The position numbers were made by a program, and so were the translations under genes. Under the pieces are notes generated by a model. The model saw only the letters and a program-made list of their open reading frames with translations. It made no database searches and had not been told where the DNA came from. Shown piece after piece: positions 1-12,100 of a stretch of 64,000 bases of DNA (position 1 is the first letter of the stretch; each line of letters opens with the position of its first letter). The stretch is from Bactrocera neohumeralis (lineage: Eukaryota; Arthropoda; Insecta; Diptera; Tephritidae): positions 28,269,135 to 28,333,134 of the forward strand of contig NC_065921.1 in NCBI RefSeq assembly GCF_024586455.1, read 5' to 3'.

Positions 1-515
1 TAGACTGTAGACTTTATATATTCTCACAGGAAAGAGTCTAATGGTGTGATATCACACGATCGTGGTGGACAATCGACCGGCGCAAAAGTGCTCACCGAAG
101 TGTAATCCATTCATTGATGCGATATGTGGGAAGTGGCGCCGTCTTAACAAAACCAAATATCGCCGAGATCACAAGCTTCAATTTCAGGCATAAAATAGTC
201 GGTTATCAATTCGCGATAATGGTCACCATTGACAGTTACGTTCTCATTTTTGAAGAAATATGGATCGATGATTCCACCTGCCAACAAATCGCAACAAGCC
301 GTTGTTTTTTCTGAATGAAATGGCACCTCCTGAATCTCTTTAGGGTGCTCTTTGTCCCAAATGCTTCAATTGTTTACATACCCATTGAGCCAGAAATGCG
401 CCTCATCGCTGATCAAATTTTGGCTCGAAAACGTCGGATCTTCTTGGAACTCCACAACTCACATCTGTTTACGGGCAGAGAAGGAGCCGCCAGAGTTTAT
501 TTGGAGACTCCATGA
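1..515 (-). mobile_element. mariner-like transposase remnant
   Basis: Minus-strand reading gives broken blocks of a Tc1/mariner transposase catalytic domain in the expected order but in different frames. They include an FFKNENVTVNGDHYR-like block, an ITDYFMPEIEACDLGDIW block (144-326), and further upstream a degraded QWVCKQ block. Several stops and frameshifts make it a dead copy. It is cut off by the window edge on its 3' side. The same lineage recurs at about 7.9-8.85 kb and 14.75-15.77 kb. Confidence 0.8.
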
Positions 516-563
516 TCCAAGTGATCCGGTATGAAGTCAAAGTGTGTGAGGATTTCCGAGTGT

Positions 564-900
564 TCAGACACGTGTTCTTTTAGGAACCCAGATTCTCAGA
601 GTCTGATAGCAATTTCCGCAGCCATACAAGATGGCGTTAAGTGCCATGGTTGGAGTAGTGCTGATGAGCGCGGCCGTTGAACGCTCTCGAGTGTGATCTT
701 TTCTGAAGCCCTCCACCACATAAGGACTCCATAGAACATAATGGGCTTGACTATGGTGTCGTAGAGCTAGAGAACCCATGAGAGACCCCACCTTTTGCCA
801 ATGGCTTTTCTATATCACTACAAGCCATTTTTGCTCTCTCTTCGATATTCAGCTTGCTATCCAGGATGAACCCTAGATATTTCACTGTATCTGCCGATTG
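564..900 (-). mobile_element. LINE reverse-transcriptase C-terminal fragment
   Basis: On the minus strand this reads like the thumb region of a non-LTR retrotransposon RT: a degraded LGVILDSKL-like block, then KAIGKRWGLS-like residues, then STAALISTTPTMALNAIL, which matches the usual T.AL.IT.A..TTP..AL pattern. Frameshifts are present. It probably belongs to a RNase H-bearing clade like the copies at 6.6-7.65 kb and 9.8-10.9 kb. Confidence 0.7.
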
Positions 901-997
901 CAGACGGATGTCTCCCCTTTACCTAAAATCTTAAACATTTCAATGCAAGTGTCCAAAGTATTTACAAACTTCAATAACCAGACACTTTTTATAACGA

Positions 998-1330
998 GAA
1001 CCGAGTATATTAAGTTTGTCACGAAGTTCGTAACACCCAAAAGGAAACATCGGAGATCATATAAAATATATGTGTACTAGATATGATCAGCAATGACGAG
1101 TTGAGTCGATTTAGCAACGTTCGCCTGTCCGTCACTTTGTATAAACGCGAACTAGTTCCTCACTTTTTGAGGTATCGATCTGAAATTTTGTCCTTTTTGT
1201 GTACATTTGGAGCCGCCGATATCGTACCACTATACATATTTTTGCCATCGAAAGCTTTTTCATTTGACGAGATATCTTCAAGAAATTTGGTATGAACTAT
1301 TAACCAAGTCAAGGATTATTGACAAGTTCA
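998..1330 (+). repeat. Dispersed element, 5' part (copy A)
   Basis: Matches the 5' half of the family best preserved at 2988-5019: a GTATATTAAGTTTGTC start, then a GAGTCGATTTAGC block, a CGCCTGTCCGTC block and an AACTAGTTCCTCA block in the same order. The family has no recognisable protein and I cannot assign it to a superfamily. This copy is 5' only and diverged. Confidence 0.75.
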
Positions 1331-1339
1331 ATGAAATTA

Positions 1340-2320
1340 TTCTCATCTAGTCACTACTACAGTCCATAACAATACAACAAGAGACCCCTAGAATAGACTA
1401 CCCAGTCATGCATGTGTAAAATGGTGTCTAATTTTAAGTGAGATTTGTTAAACCTTTCTTCACGTGTGTAAATTAAGCAAAAATTGAGCTTGGCAATTAA
1501 ATACGTATTTATATGATTGTTGAAAATAGAAGTAATTAAAAAATATGGAATATTAAAATTAAAGAACTTTATTAGAAAGCAAGCGAGCATAGTAATTCTA
1601 AACGAATTTGTTGAAATTTTAGGTATTTTTAATTTAGATTTATAAAATAAATAAAAATAAAAAAAACTTAACTAAAAATAAAAGATTGAAAATTGTGAAA
1701 AAATTATTAATAAATAATAAATAATTAAAAATAAAAATTTATAAAAATAATACAAATGATTAGATAGTAGTAGTAGCAACTAAGCATATATTTTAGAGTA
1801 TATAAAGCGTACAGAGACATAGCATTAATGCAGAAAAGTGCTTTCAAGCCCAAATCTAGTTACCTGCAAGCCTACTAAATTTTTCGACCGGCAGAGTGGA
1901 GCAAAGTTAGCAATTACAAAAAAAATTAATAATAAAATCCAAAATCGATTTAGATATTAGACAGCGCATTTTTCTAAATTCTTGTTCTCGACTAAAAATA
2001 TATCTAAACTATCTACCTACATATATACAAATACATATGTATATTTATAGTTAAATTATTATAAATGGCGCCCGAAAAAACCTCATTTTTTCATCTTTCA
2101 ATATTACTAAGAATGTGTTCACAAATCATGTATATATATGTATACCGTTCTTTATTGACATAAATCTGAAGAATCAGTTATTTACATGAGATTTTATGCT
2201 ACTTTTTATTAATTTAATATTAAATTAAAAACAAAGTGTTTTAAAACTGTTGAAATATATTGTTATATGTTGTTTGAAAAATATTTTTTATGAAATTTTA
2301 TTTTCTCTCACCTTTTTTTA
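1340..2320. other. A+T-rich intergenic, no gene seen
   Basis: Mostly A/T runs with scattered stops in all frames. No splice-flanked coding block, RNA gene or transposon protein was recognised. Confidence 0.6.
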
Positions 2321-2324
2321 CCCT

Positions 2325-2987
2325 GAAGTTTGCACACGAAGTTTGCAAATCCCAAAAAATCGTCGGAGGTCCTATATACGAGTGGTATATCATAAATGAT
2401 CAACTTGATTTACTGTGTCGATTTAGCCATGACCGACTCTCGTCTGCATATAAGGGAACTAGGTCGGCAGTTTTTCAGATATCGACCTGAAATTTTGCAC
2501 ATGCCCTTTTCTCCTCAAGTTGCTGCAAATTTGTCAGAACCACTGATATTGGATCACTATAGCATATAGCTGCCATACAAACTGAACGATCGAATTCATG
2601 TCCTTATATGGGAAAGTTTTTTACTTGACGAGGTGTTTTTTCGAAATTTAGTTGATTTAGTTGATTCCCTAAAGTATAGCTACAATCTTTGAAGAAATAG
2701 TTCAAATCGGACCACTACAGCATATAGTTCTCATACAAACTGAACGATCGAATTCATGTCCTTATATGAGAAACTTTTTTATTTGACGAGATATCGTCAC
2801 CAAATTTGGCGTAGCTTATTTTCTATCTTCTCTTTTTATTAATCCAATCTCCGAAAAAATTGTTCATATCGAGTCAATATATCATATAGCTGCCACACAA
2901 ATTGACCGTACACAATCAATTTCTTGTATGGAAACTTTTATATTGATAAAGGGTATTCCAGCTTCGATACAACCAAAATTATTATTA
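2325..2987 (+). repeat. Dispersed element, diverged copy B
   Basis: Shares with copy C the GTCGATTTAGCCATG block, a CATATAGCTGCCATACAAACTGAACGATCG-type block present two to three times about 150 bp apart, and a terminal GGGTATT..AGCTTCG end. It lies head-to-tail with copy C, so two insertions or one duplicated element sit side by side. Confidence 0.75.
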
Positions 2988-5019
2988 TACCCTGAACAGG
3001 GTATATTAAGTTTGTCGCGAAGTTTGTAACACCCAGAAGGAATCGTCGGAGACCCTATAAAGTATACATATATATAAATGATCAGTATGTCGAGCTGAGT
3101 CGATTTACCCATGTCCGTCTGTCTGTCTATCCGTCTGTCCGTCTGTCTGTATATATACGAACTAGTCCCTCAGTTTTTAAGATATCGTTTTGAAATTTTG
3201 CCAACATCATTTTCTCTTCAAGAAGCTGCTCATTTGTCGGAACTGACGATATCGGAATAAAGTTCTTGTATGGAAAACTTTTGCATTTGACAAGATATAT
3301 TCACGAAATTTGACATATATTATTTTCTGAGGCAACAATGTAATCTCCGAAGAAATTGTTCAGATCGGTTAACTATAGCATATAGCTTCCATACAAACTG
3401 AACGATCGGAATCAAGTTCTTGTGTGGACAACTTTCACATTTGACAAGATATATTCACGAAATTTGGTATATGCTATTTTCTAAAGCAACAATGTAATCT
3501 CCGAAGAAATTGTTCAGATCGGTTAACTATAGCATATAGCTTCCATACAAACTGAACGATCGGAATCAAGTTCTTGTGTGGACAACTTTCACATTTGACA
3601 AAATATATTCACGAAATTTGGTATATGTTATTTTCTAAGGCAACAATGTAATCTCCGAAGAAATTGTTCCGATCGGTTAACTATGGCATATAGCTTCCAT
3701 ACAAACTGAACGATCGGAATCAAGTTCTTGTATGGACAACTTTCACATTTGACAAGATATATTCACGAAATTTTGTATATATTATTTTCTAAGGCAACAA
3801 TGTTATCTCCGAAGAAATTGTTCCGATCGGTTAACTATGGCATATAGCTTCCATACAAACTGAACGATCGGAATCAAGTTCTTGTATGGACAACTTTCAC
3901 ATTTGACAAGATATATTCACGAAATTTGGTATATATTATTTTCTAAGGCAACAATGTAATCTCCGAAGAAATTGTTCAGATCGGTTAACTATAGCATATA
4001 GCTTCCATACAAACTGAACGATCGGAATCAAGTTCTTGTGTGGACAACTTTCACATTTGACAAGATATATTCACGAAATTTGGTATATGCTATTTTCTAA
4101 AGCAACAATGTAATCTCCGAAGAAATTGTTCAGATCGGTTAACTATAGCATATAGCTTCCATACAAACTGAACGATCGGAATCAAGTTCTTGTGTGGACA
4201 ACTTTCACATTTGACAAGATATATTCACGAAATTTGGTATATGTTATTTTCTAAGGCAACAATGTAATCTCCGAAGAAATTGTTCAGATCGGTTAACTAT
4301 AGCATATAGCTTCCATACAAACTGAACGATCGGAATCAAGTTCTTGTGTGGACAACTTTCACATTTGACAAGATATATTCACGAAATTTGGTATATGCTA
4401 TTTTCTAAAGCAACAATGTAATCTCCGAAGAAATTGTTCAGATCGGTTAACTATAGCATATAGCTTCCATACAAACTGAACGATCGGAATCAAGTTCTTG
4501 TGTGGACAACTTTCACATTTGACAAGATATATTCACGAAATTTGGTATATGTTATTTTCTAAGGCAACAATGTAATCTCCGAAGAAATTGTTCCGATCGG
4601 TTACCTATAGCATATAGCTTCCATACAAACTGAACGATCGGAATCAAGTTCTTGTGTGGACAACTTTCACATTTGACAAGATATATTCACGAAATTTGGT
4701 ATATGTTATTTTCTAAGGCAACAATGTAATCTCCGAAGAAATTGTTCAGATCGGTTAACTATAGCATAAAGCTTCCATACAAACTGAACGATCGGAATCA
4801 AGTTCTTGTGTGGACAACTTTCACATTTGACAAGATATATTCACGAAATTTGGTATATGTTATTTTCTAAGGCAACAATGTAATCACTAAAAAACTTGTT
4901 TAGAACGGATTACTATAGCATATAGCTTCCATACAAACTGAACACATAGTTACTAACAGAAATGCACCTGTGAAGGGTATTTAGCTTCGGTGCAACCGAA
5001 GTTAACGTTTTTTCTTGTT
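2988..5019 (+). repeat. Dispersed element, long copy C
   Basis: Starts with the perfect palindrome ACCCTGAACAGGGT and ends with a second perfect hairpin, CTTCGGTGCAACCGAAG, followed by GTTAACGTTTTTTC. Between them lie a CTGTCTGTCCGTCTG-rich 5' part and a 154-bp tandem array. It has no long ORF, so it is non-autonomous as seen here. Partial copies occur at about 1.0, 2.3, 21.0, 41.0 (inverted), 49.8, 52.1, 55.2 and 59.2 kb. The paired end hairpins could suggest a rolling-circle or other hairpin-ended element, but I cannot decide that from the sequence. Confidence 0.8.
3247..4950 (+). repeat. 154-bp tandem array, about 11 units
   Basis: The block AACGATCGGAATCAAG begins at 3401, 3555, 3709, 3863, 4017, 4171, 4325, 4479, 4633 and 4787, and the degenerate last unit aligns at 4941. 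Every step is exactly 154 bp. The first unit (about 3247) is diverged. Units differ by a few substitutions only (TGTGTGG or TGTATGG; GCTATTTTCTAAAGC or GTTATTTTCTAAGG), and these variants alternate between 4017 and 4633. Confidence 0.95.
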
Positions 5020-6640
5020 TTTATTAAAATTTTTTTGTTTTTGTATTAATTTCTATTTATGTTAAATTGACTTCAATTTTACGCAATTTTATTTTAGTTC
5101 ATTTATTTTTTTAAGTTCTGTTTTTTTGTATTTTATTAATAGTATTTATCATGAATTGTTTACTTATATTTATTTAATAATATTTAGTTTGATATATTTT
5201 TTTATTCAATTTCATATTACTCTATTTTATACTCATTAATTTATTTTTTCTTTTTAATTTTTTTTCTGTTAGTATCATATTTTTTACTTAAATGCTTGTT
5301 GTTTGATTGATAATAAATATTTAAAGTATAAAAAATCTACATTATTTTTTATTTTAAAATTATTTTTATTTTTTTTTTTATTTAAAAAAACTTAATTTTA
5401 AATACGTTTTTATATAATTTTAAATTTTTTATTTTTTTTTATTTAAATAATTAAATTTTTTAATTTTATTTTTGTTTTAAGATTATTAATAAAATAAAAA
5501 AAAAATTAAACTTTGTAATTATGATTTTTTGTTACTTTTTTACACTTTTTACATTCAATTAAAAATTAAAATAAATCAAAATTAATTGTATAACAAATTT
5601 TAGCATATTTCTATTGAAAAAGAATTGGGTTTAAATACTGTATTATAAAAATTATTTTTTTAAATAAACAAAAATAATTCAAATATTTTTTTTAACAAAA
5701 AAACTCATAGTTTAATTTTATTTGTTCAGAAGCTTCTAGAAATTTATTATTCAAAATATTTAATATTTCTGTTAATAATTAATTTTATTTAAAAATAAAA
5801 ATTTCTTAGTCGAAAAATTTTCAAAATTCAACAACTTAACAAAATAATATTTTTTATTTTAATTAATTTTTTGACAACACAAAATTGTTCGAAATTCATC
5901 AATATTTCCATACTTGCACTCAACCGCTGAAGCATTTCCAATTAAATGCACTCACCACTCATGGCAATTAATACGAAATCAATTAGTATATTTAACTACT
6001 CAAATGAACCGAAGCATATGTATTTATACACAAACACACTTAACTGCACAAAATGCATTTGTTCAAACCAAAAAGAAAAAAAATCCCACTAAATTTGTGT
6101 CAACTCGAAAGTACTACTTTAGACTCACATGTAACTCCTCTTTATAACTAATTACTAAATATTTATTTTATAAAAATATAACTTTATCAAAACCTCGTGC
6201 ATATGTACTAATGCTGTACTTTTGATAAAAACAAAATACAAATTTCATTGTTCCTTTTATACATAAAAAACATGTTAAATTAATTATTTAATTAAAGTAG
6301 ATGTTTATGAAATATGACTATTGATTAATTGTAAGAAGCGAAAACATTAAAAAAAAAATAGTTAAATAAAAAAACAAACTAAATAAGAAAAAAAGTGGTT
6401 TTTGATTTTTTAAATTTTGTTAACAAGTTTAGAACGTGAATAGAAAGTGGATACCGGGGCTTGTGCTATTACTACAACGATAATTACACCATTCCCATAA
6501 AATTTAAATGGAAAAAAAAAATGCAGTTGCCGAGTGAGCACTACAGCCTGCGGTAATGTTAATCATACGCACTGTCCCACTATCTGAAATACATTTTTGC
6601 TAACTTTAAACCAACTCAAGGCAATTAAGCATAGTTTTTT
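5020..6640. other. A+T-rich intergenic, no gene seen
   Basis: Very A+T-rich with many homopolymer runs. Short open frames here (for example 5914-6147) lack a codon-like composition, splice context or recognisable similarity. Confidence 0.6.
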
Positions 6641-7650
6641 GCTATAAAGTAAATTTAAGATGCTTCATTGTTTCACTTGCTCTTGACGTTTTCTGCAGTC
6701 ATTTCGATCTGTCAGATCCATTCTGCAGGCGTGTGCGCCAATCAAAATGTTAGCAGTTAGTATTCTAATCATGTTACCACAGTCTCTTCCATCAAAATCA
6801 AGTAGGAACTATGTGTATTTTTGATAACCAACTTTGCACACTGCTTTTGAAGTTTCGCATTCCGATAGATCACTCCATCGTCTTTGAACCTTCCTTGCCA
6901 TGCTCTTGTCTACTTCGTCGTGAAGATAATGCATAGATTTGCGACTAATTCCTTTGTGACTTATCACCCAGTAAAAGTGAAGTCGCTTGTTCTAGGCAAC
7001 ACTCTTCACTGCTGCCCTGCTTCCCAATACTCTTCTGGCTGATATGCTAACCGAGGTTACTGCCTCGATTGCTGCTTGGCTGTCTACGTAGCTATTAACT
7101 AGGAACATAGACCAATAGCAAAGACCTTTTCTTCAAATATACTGCAGTAGTCTGAAGCCTAAAAGGCTGACTTTTTGAACCAAACCTTTTCAAAACCAAA
7201 GCAATGTCGTGTGCGTATGCTATCTTACTCATCTTATCAACTTTGCCATCTGAGTTCCTTAGCAGTTTATTCACCACTAATGTCCAGAGGAGCGGACTCT
7301 ACCAATCGGAATGCCGTTGCGTCGTTCCATTTCGCTCTTATCCTTCTATAGATCAAGAGGCTTTTGATCCAACCCTGCATAGCACCTATTGACTCAATAC
7401 TAACCGGAATAGATTCTGCATAAGCATTGTTGAATGCTCTAAAAATGTCCAGGAACACTCCATGTATGTATTCCTTATATTTAAGAGCAGGTTCTATTTA
7501 AATGACAGCGTATGCCATGCAGTTTCTACTGATCTGCCTCTTGTATACGAGTGTTGCGCTTTGGAAAAGCTTCCAAAAAATTCAATTAACTGGATGAGTA
7601 AAGAATTTAGAGGGAACAAGAATAGCTCTTTGTCTTTTTGCTAAAATAAT
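6640..7650 (-). mobile_element. LINE remnant: RT palm plus RNase H
   Basis: Minus-strand blocks in frame-shifted order are QHSYTRGRSVETA (RT block), VFLDIFRAFNNAYAESI (palm D-containing block), then PLLWTLVVNKLLRN and IAYAHDIALVL, where the YADD active site is degraded to YAHD. Downstream, near 6.95-7.1 kb, a YVDSQAAIEAVTS block fits the RNase H domain. This combination fits a RNase H-bearing non-LTR clade (R1/I/LOA-like). It is not coding now. Confidence 0.8.
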
Positions 7651-7896
7651 TTATCTGCAGAAAATTTATTCTTAATTAAAGCAAAAAGCGTTTTAGACCT
7701 CGTACGTCTCGCCTCATACCAGAAAGACCTAGCGACCTAGGGTCGCCTAAGATAATATTAGCTATTATTCAGTGCACTCTGACCGTACATAGAGCACAGC
7801 TCTCTCCATACTTCGCTTGCCTTTTATATTTCAGGAATTGTCCACAATAGTGTTGCAATCTAGCAACTCGTTTACTCGTTACAATTTTGATGTTAT

Positions 7897-8850
7897 AAAG
7901 GGTGATCCATTTCGAGGATCCCTAATTTTTTAAAGAAAAAACCCAGAAACGCAAAAGAACATTCTTTGGCATTTATTTTTTAAAGATTATCTCTTTCAAA
8001 TATTGGTCGCGGCTATATTTCAAATGGTCCATCCATTGAGTCTGGCAACTGGCGAATGACACGCGTGATGTTTTGCTCTAAGGCCTGAATCGAAGCGGGA
8101 TTGTCCGCATAGACTTTAGACCTACAGGAAAAAGTCTAACGATGGGATATCACACGATCTTAGTGGCCAATCGACCGGCACAAAACGTAAAATTATCTGT
8201 TCACCAAAGTGTTCTCTCAATAAATCCATTGATCTATGTGATGTGTGTGCAGTTTCGCCGTCTTGTTGAAACCAAATGTCACCGACATCACGTGCTTCGA
8301 TTTCAGACATCAAATAGTCGTTTATCATGGTAGCATATCGATCGCCATTGACAGTTAAGTTCTCACCGGCATTATTTTTGAAAAAATATGGCCCGATGAC
8401 TCCATCGGCCTACAAACCACACCAAACCGTTGTTTTTTCTGCATGAAATGGCAGCTCTTGAATCTCCTCAGTTTTCTCCTCGTTCCCAATGTGGCAATTT
8501 GCTTGTTTAAATAACCATTTGGGTCAGAAATGGGCCTCTTCGCCGAAAAAACTTTGACTTGAAAACGTCGTATCTTCTTGAAACTTTTCAAGAGCCTATA
8601 GAGTGGAGCGATGTCGCTTGGGAAGGTCGAGCGACTTCAGTTCTTGCACAAGCTGTATTTTATAAGCTTCCAAATTTAAGATCTCGACTTCAAATGCGCG
8701 AAGTCGTTCCATATGTCAGTCCGAGTTGTTGCGAACAGCGCCGAATCGACTCTCCACGGTCTACGTGTACACTCTCCACACTACACGTGCTCTATTCGGT
8801 CGAATATTATCCAATAATGAATGCTAGGTCTCAAAATGGCTGATGGTATT
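7897..8850 (-). mobile_element. mariner-like element remnant with terminal repeat
   Basis: The left edge is GGGTGATCCATTTCGAGG, the terminal repeat seen again in other orientations near 20.94 kb and 58.9 kb. Minus-strand protein blocks include GDIWFQQDGETAHTSHRSMD and PVDWPLRSCDIPSLDFFL (catalytic D34D region), and farther upstream KSFKKIRRFQVKVFS. Frameshifts and stops break the frame. Confidence 0.85.
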
Positions 8851-9183
8851 GCGAATAGTACGCTGGCCTACTGATTATGTAGACGTTAAGTTGAGCGAAG
8901 GGCGCGAAACACATTCTTTAGAGAACGTGAATAAGCAAATCCTTAAAATGCAAGAAAGAAAACCACACAAATATAATTTTTTTGGTAAAAAAACTTCAAA
9001 ATGCAGGTATATATTATATACATAGTATTTATATACGTTCATATAATATATATGTTGACAGACAATTTTTTCTAATTTAACAAATTAATGCTCACTCACA
9101 TTATCTGCTAATACTTATTTACAAAATTAAATAACAAAACACACACAAGCAAACAGATGTGCTACAATTATGATGATCATACG

Positions 9184-12100
9184 TTATGTAATCACTAAAT
9201 TGACATTTTTGCCATTTTCTATATATTTTTCCTTGTATTTCTCAAACATCTCCTTCAGCTGGTCAATGACTTGCTGGTGGATTTTGTCCACATACTCGGG
9301 GTCGGGAATGTCGTTCTTTTCGACCTCAATGGGCTTGCCAACTGTAAAAGATGTTCACAATTACTTTATAGTTAGGATTGGTATTATTTTTTGTGTGATA
9401 ACTTACCAACTTGCACGATATGCTTGCGCTGCGGCAGAAATCCAAAAGTATACTGGAAGAAACCACGCCCCAAAACAATCAAAGGCGAGATGCCTGTTAG
9501 TCGCTTGGTTAAAGTTTGGAAGCGTCGCAAACATGAGTTTGGTGGATTATTGACTTGGTCGAATATCTCCACCTCGCCGAAGGAGAATGTCGGTACAATA
9601 GGTGAGCTAATGAAACAGAGAAAGAAAATGATATAAAGTTTAATTTTTTATTTAATATATAAACTTTTCCATTATTATCTAATACAACTTTAGAACTCTA
9701 TAAATTCCGTTTTTAACAAAAAATATATATAAATGGATCAAATTACGATAGTAAAATATCCATTACTTAATGCTCTTAAAAGCATTGTAGATGTGGGAAA
9801 CGAGAAAAATCGGCGACAACAAAGGTTAGGTTAGGATTGAATTCCGATCGAGCTGTGTCCAATTAAAACTCATACAACCATTGAAAGGTAGACCTTGCTG
9901 AGAGAACAGAAGAACCTTGCGACAATACAACTGCTGGTATTTACCGATTTGGTCTTAGACCCACCAATCCATTAGTGAGCCACAAGATGCCAACCGAAAT
10001 TTTACCCGTTTCTATTCCGCAGTTATTGAGACTGAAGTACCTGTCCTAGCAAACTCATCAGCCTTACAGTTTCCTGCAATACCGCTGTGGCCAGTCACCT
10101 AAGCCTGTCTAATCATAAAATAACACCATGCTAGGGATAAGGTATCTAGGCATATTTTCCTTACTTTCTAGATACACAGCCTAGACATCCTTTCACTAGT
10201 CTTCAGCGTACAGTCAGCGAAATCAAGGCCAATATTTCAGCTGCGGAGCAGTAGGTCTACTGCTACCTTTATAGCACAGTGGTCAGGATGCTTGAAACTA
10301 CAAAGTTCCTGACAGTTTACCCATACACAAAACATCCCTGCAAGCATTGATCCATCCGTAAAAAAGCTCACTGGCTCTCCCCTCCAGCGATTCCTTTTCT
10401 TTTTTTTTCGAAAATATGCGAGCAGAAAAGTGACATCTAGGAATAGGTAAACCAAGTATTTTGGAATGAAAGCGTGAGAGGGTTCCAGAACCCCAGGCTC
10501 GCAGTAATTGAAGTACCCAGATTCTCTGAGTCTGAAGGCAGCTTTCGCAGCCATAATTGATGTGGTTCGTAGTATACCGCAAATAGTGATGAGAGCAGCC
10601 CGTTTAACAGTTGCCAATTGTCTCGTAAGTGTAATATTTTCCAGCGCCTTCCACCAAACAAGATTTCCGTACGTTGGCTTAACTATAGTTTCATATACCC
10701 TCCACCTTTTTGGCTTCCTTGCAGCAGTACAGTGCAACCAATGCCTTTTCTTCCTTTTACGAGAGCTTCCTGTATAAGTAGTAGGAGCCCTAAGAACTTA
10801 AATCTCTCCGATAACACGTTTCTCCCATTAATGGTAGATGAGTCTCCGGTAACTTGTACTTTCAGTGGATAAAAAAAAAGTTTAGGCCATACTGAGACTT
10901 CGTCTTGCTACATTGTCTGTGTAAGCAATCACCCGGCAGCGATATAATTTATTTTGGGTGTGCCCCTACTCACATTCCATTGAACCCGCACACTACTTCA
11001 CTCCGCAACGATCGTTCTATCACAGAAACGTTTAAAGATGGGATGCTTATGGTTCAATTTATCCCCAAACCTATTGAAACTCCTAATGACCGCTACCCGC
11101 AAAATGGTGGTGAACGCCAATTTGTTATCAAGAGAGGTCCCCACAGCAAACTTTTAGTTCCTTATGATCCTCTCGAGCCTGGAAATAAAAGACTACAAAA
11201 CTGCCTTTAAAAACGGTCCGTGTTCTCTCAACATTAATCAGTAATAAATCAATTTACATTTTAATTTTCATTATTTTTTCTGGAATGTTTTAGTAAAAAG
11301 GGTTTGGGCACGAAGCCATCACTAGTACTACAAACCGGTCTTATACCAATATATTCAAGATTACTTGCTTTTAAGCTTAAAGAAAACATGAAACGTTGCT
11401 TGTACTTTTAGACAAACCTAGAGTTTTGAAAATCTTACAATACAGCGATGGTAAAACGAAAGTCCCGCTGCCTTAATAACCCCTCAAAAGCAGTAAAGGA
11501 GTGCCAAACCTTGAAGTCTGTAAGTCTCACCACTGCTTGACAGCGGACGTCGAGAATTTTTCTGTTAGTTGGTAGGGCCTTTTAAGAAATAACCATTAAA
11601 AAACTGTTTCCAAATTTTCGGGACATGTTTTTGTTGTTGTTGTTGTAAAGGGTACTACGTAATCCCCGTTAGGATGGTAAGGATTATATAAGTTGTCATC
11701 GACGTCAACCAACGGAAACGTGCTGTTTCGACGGGTTGGACCAAAGAAAGATGAGTATCAGATGTGGGGGGTTAGCTGGACGTCTAAAGAGGTGCCTAGT
11801 GTTATGCGTGGACTCATTGGCTATAAATAGGAGTTTAACCTGCTACAGTATCCAGAACGAAGCGGCACAAGGGACACTTGGTGGCTTGACAACAAGTACG
11901 CCATTCACAGTGAAGGAGTCCGTGTTAATGGCTTTACTGTGAATGGCAGTCAGTGAATGAATGTCTGAAGTTAGCTGCGTCCGAAGGCTAGCGACTTGAA
12001 GATTTTGTTGCGGCTCTGCACTTTTGCAATAATCGCGGTCGTTTGAGGAGTGAGGGAGCACAGGCTGGGACGTAATGAGCCACTGTCGATTTCCATGAAT

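Noticed and set aside
3247..4950. CRISPR array
   Set aside because: Regular 154-bp units have no short repeat plus unique spacer pattern, the whole unit is repeated, and the genome is an insect nuclear one.
9170..9553. 127-codon plus-strand open frame over the last two exons of the first DGAT2-like gene
   Set aside because: It is the antisense shadow of the real minus-strand exons 9606-9407 and 9341-9184, which carry family motifs and splice sites.
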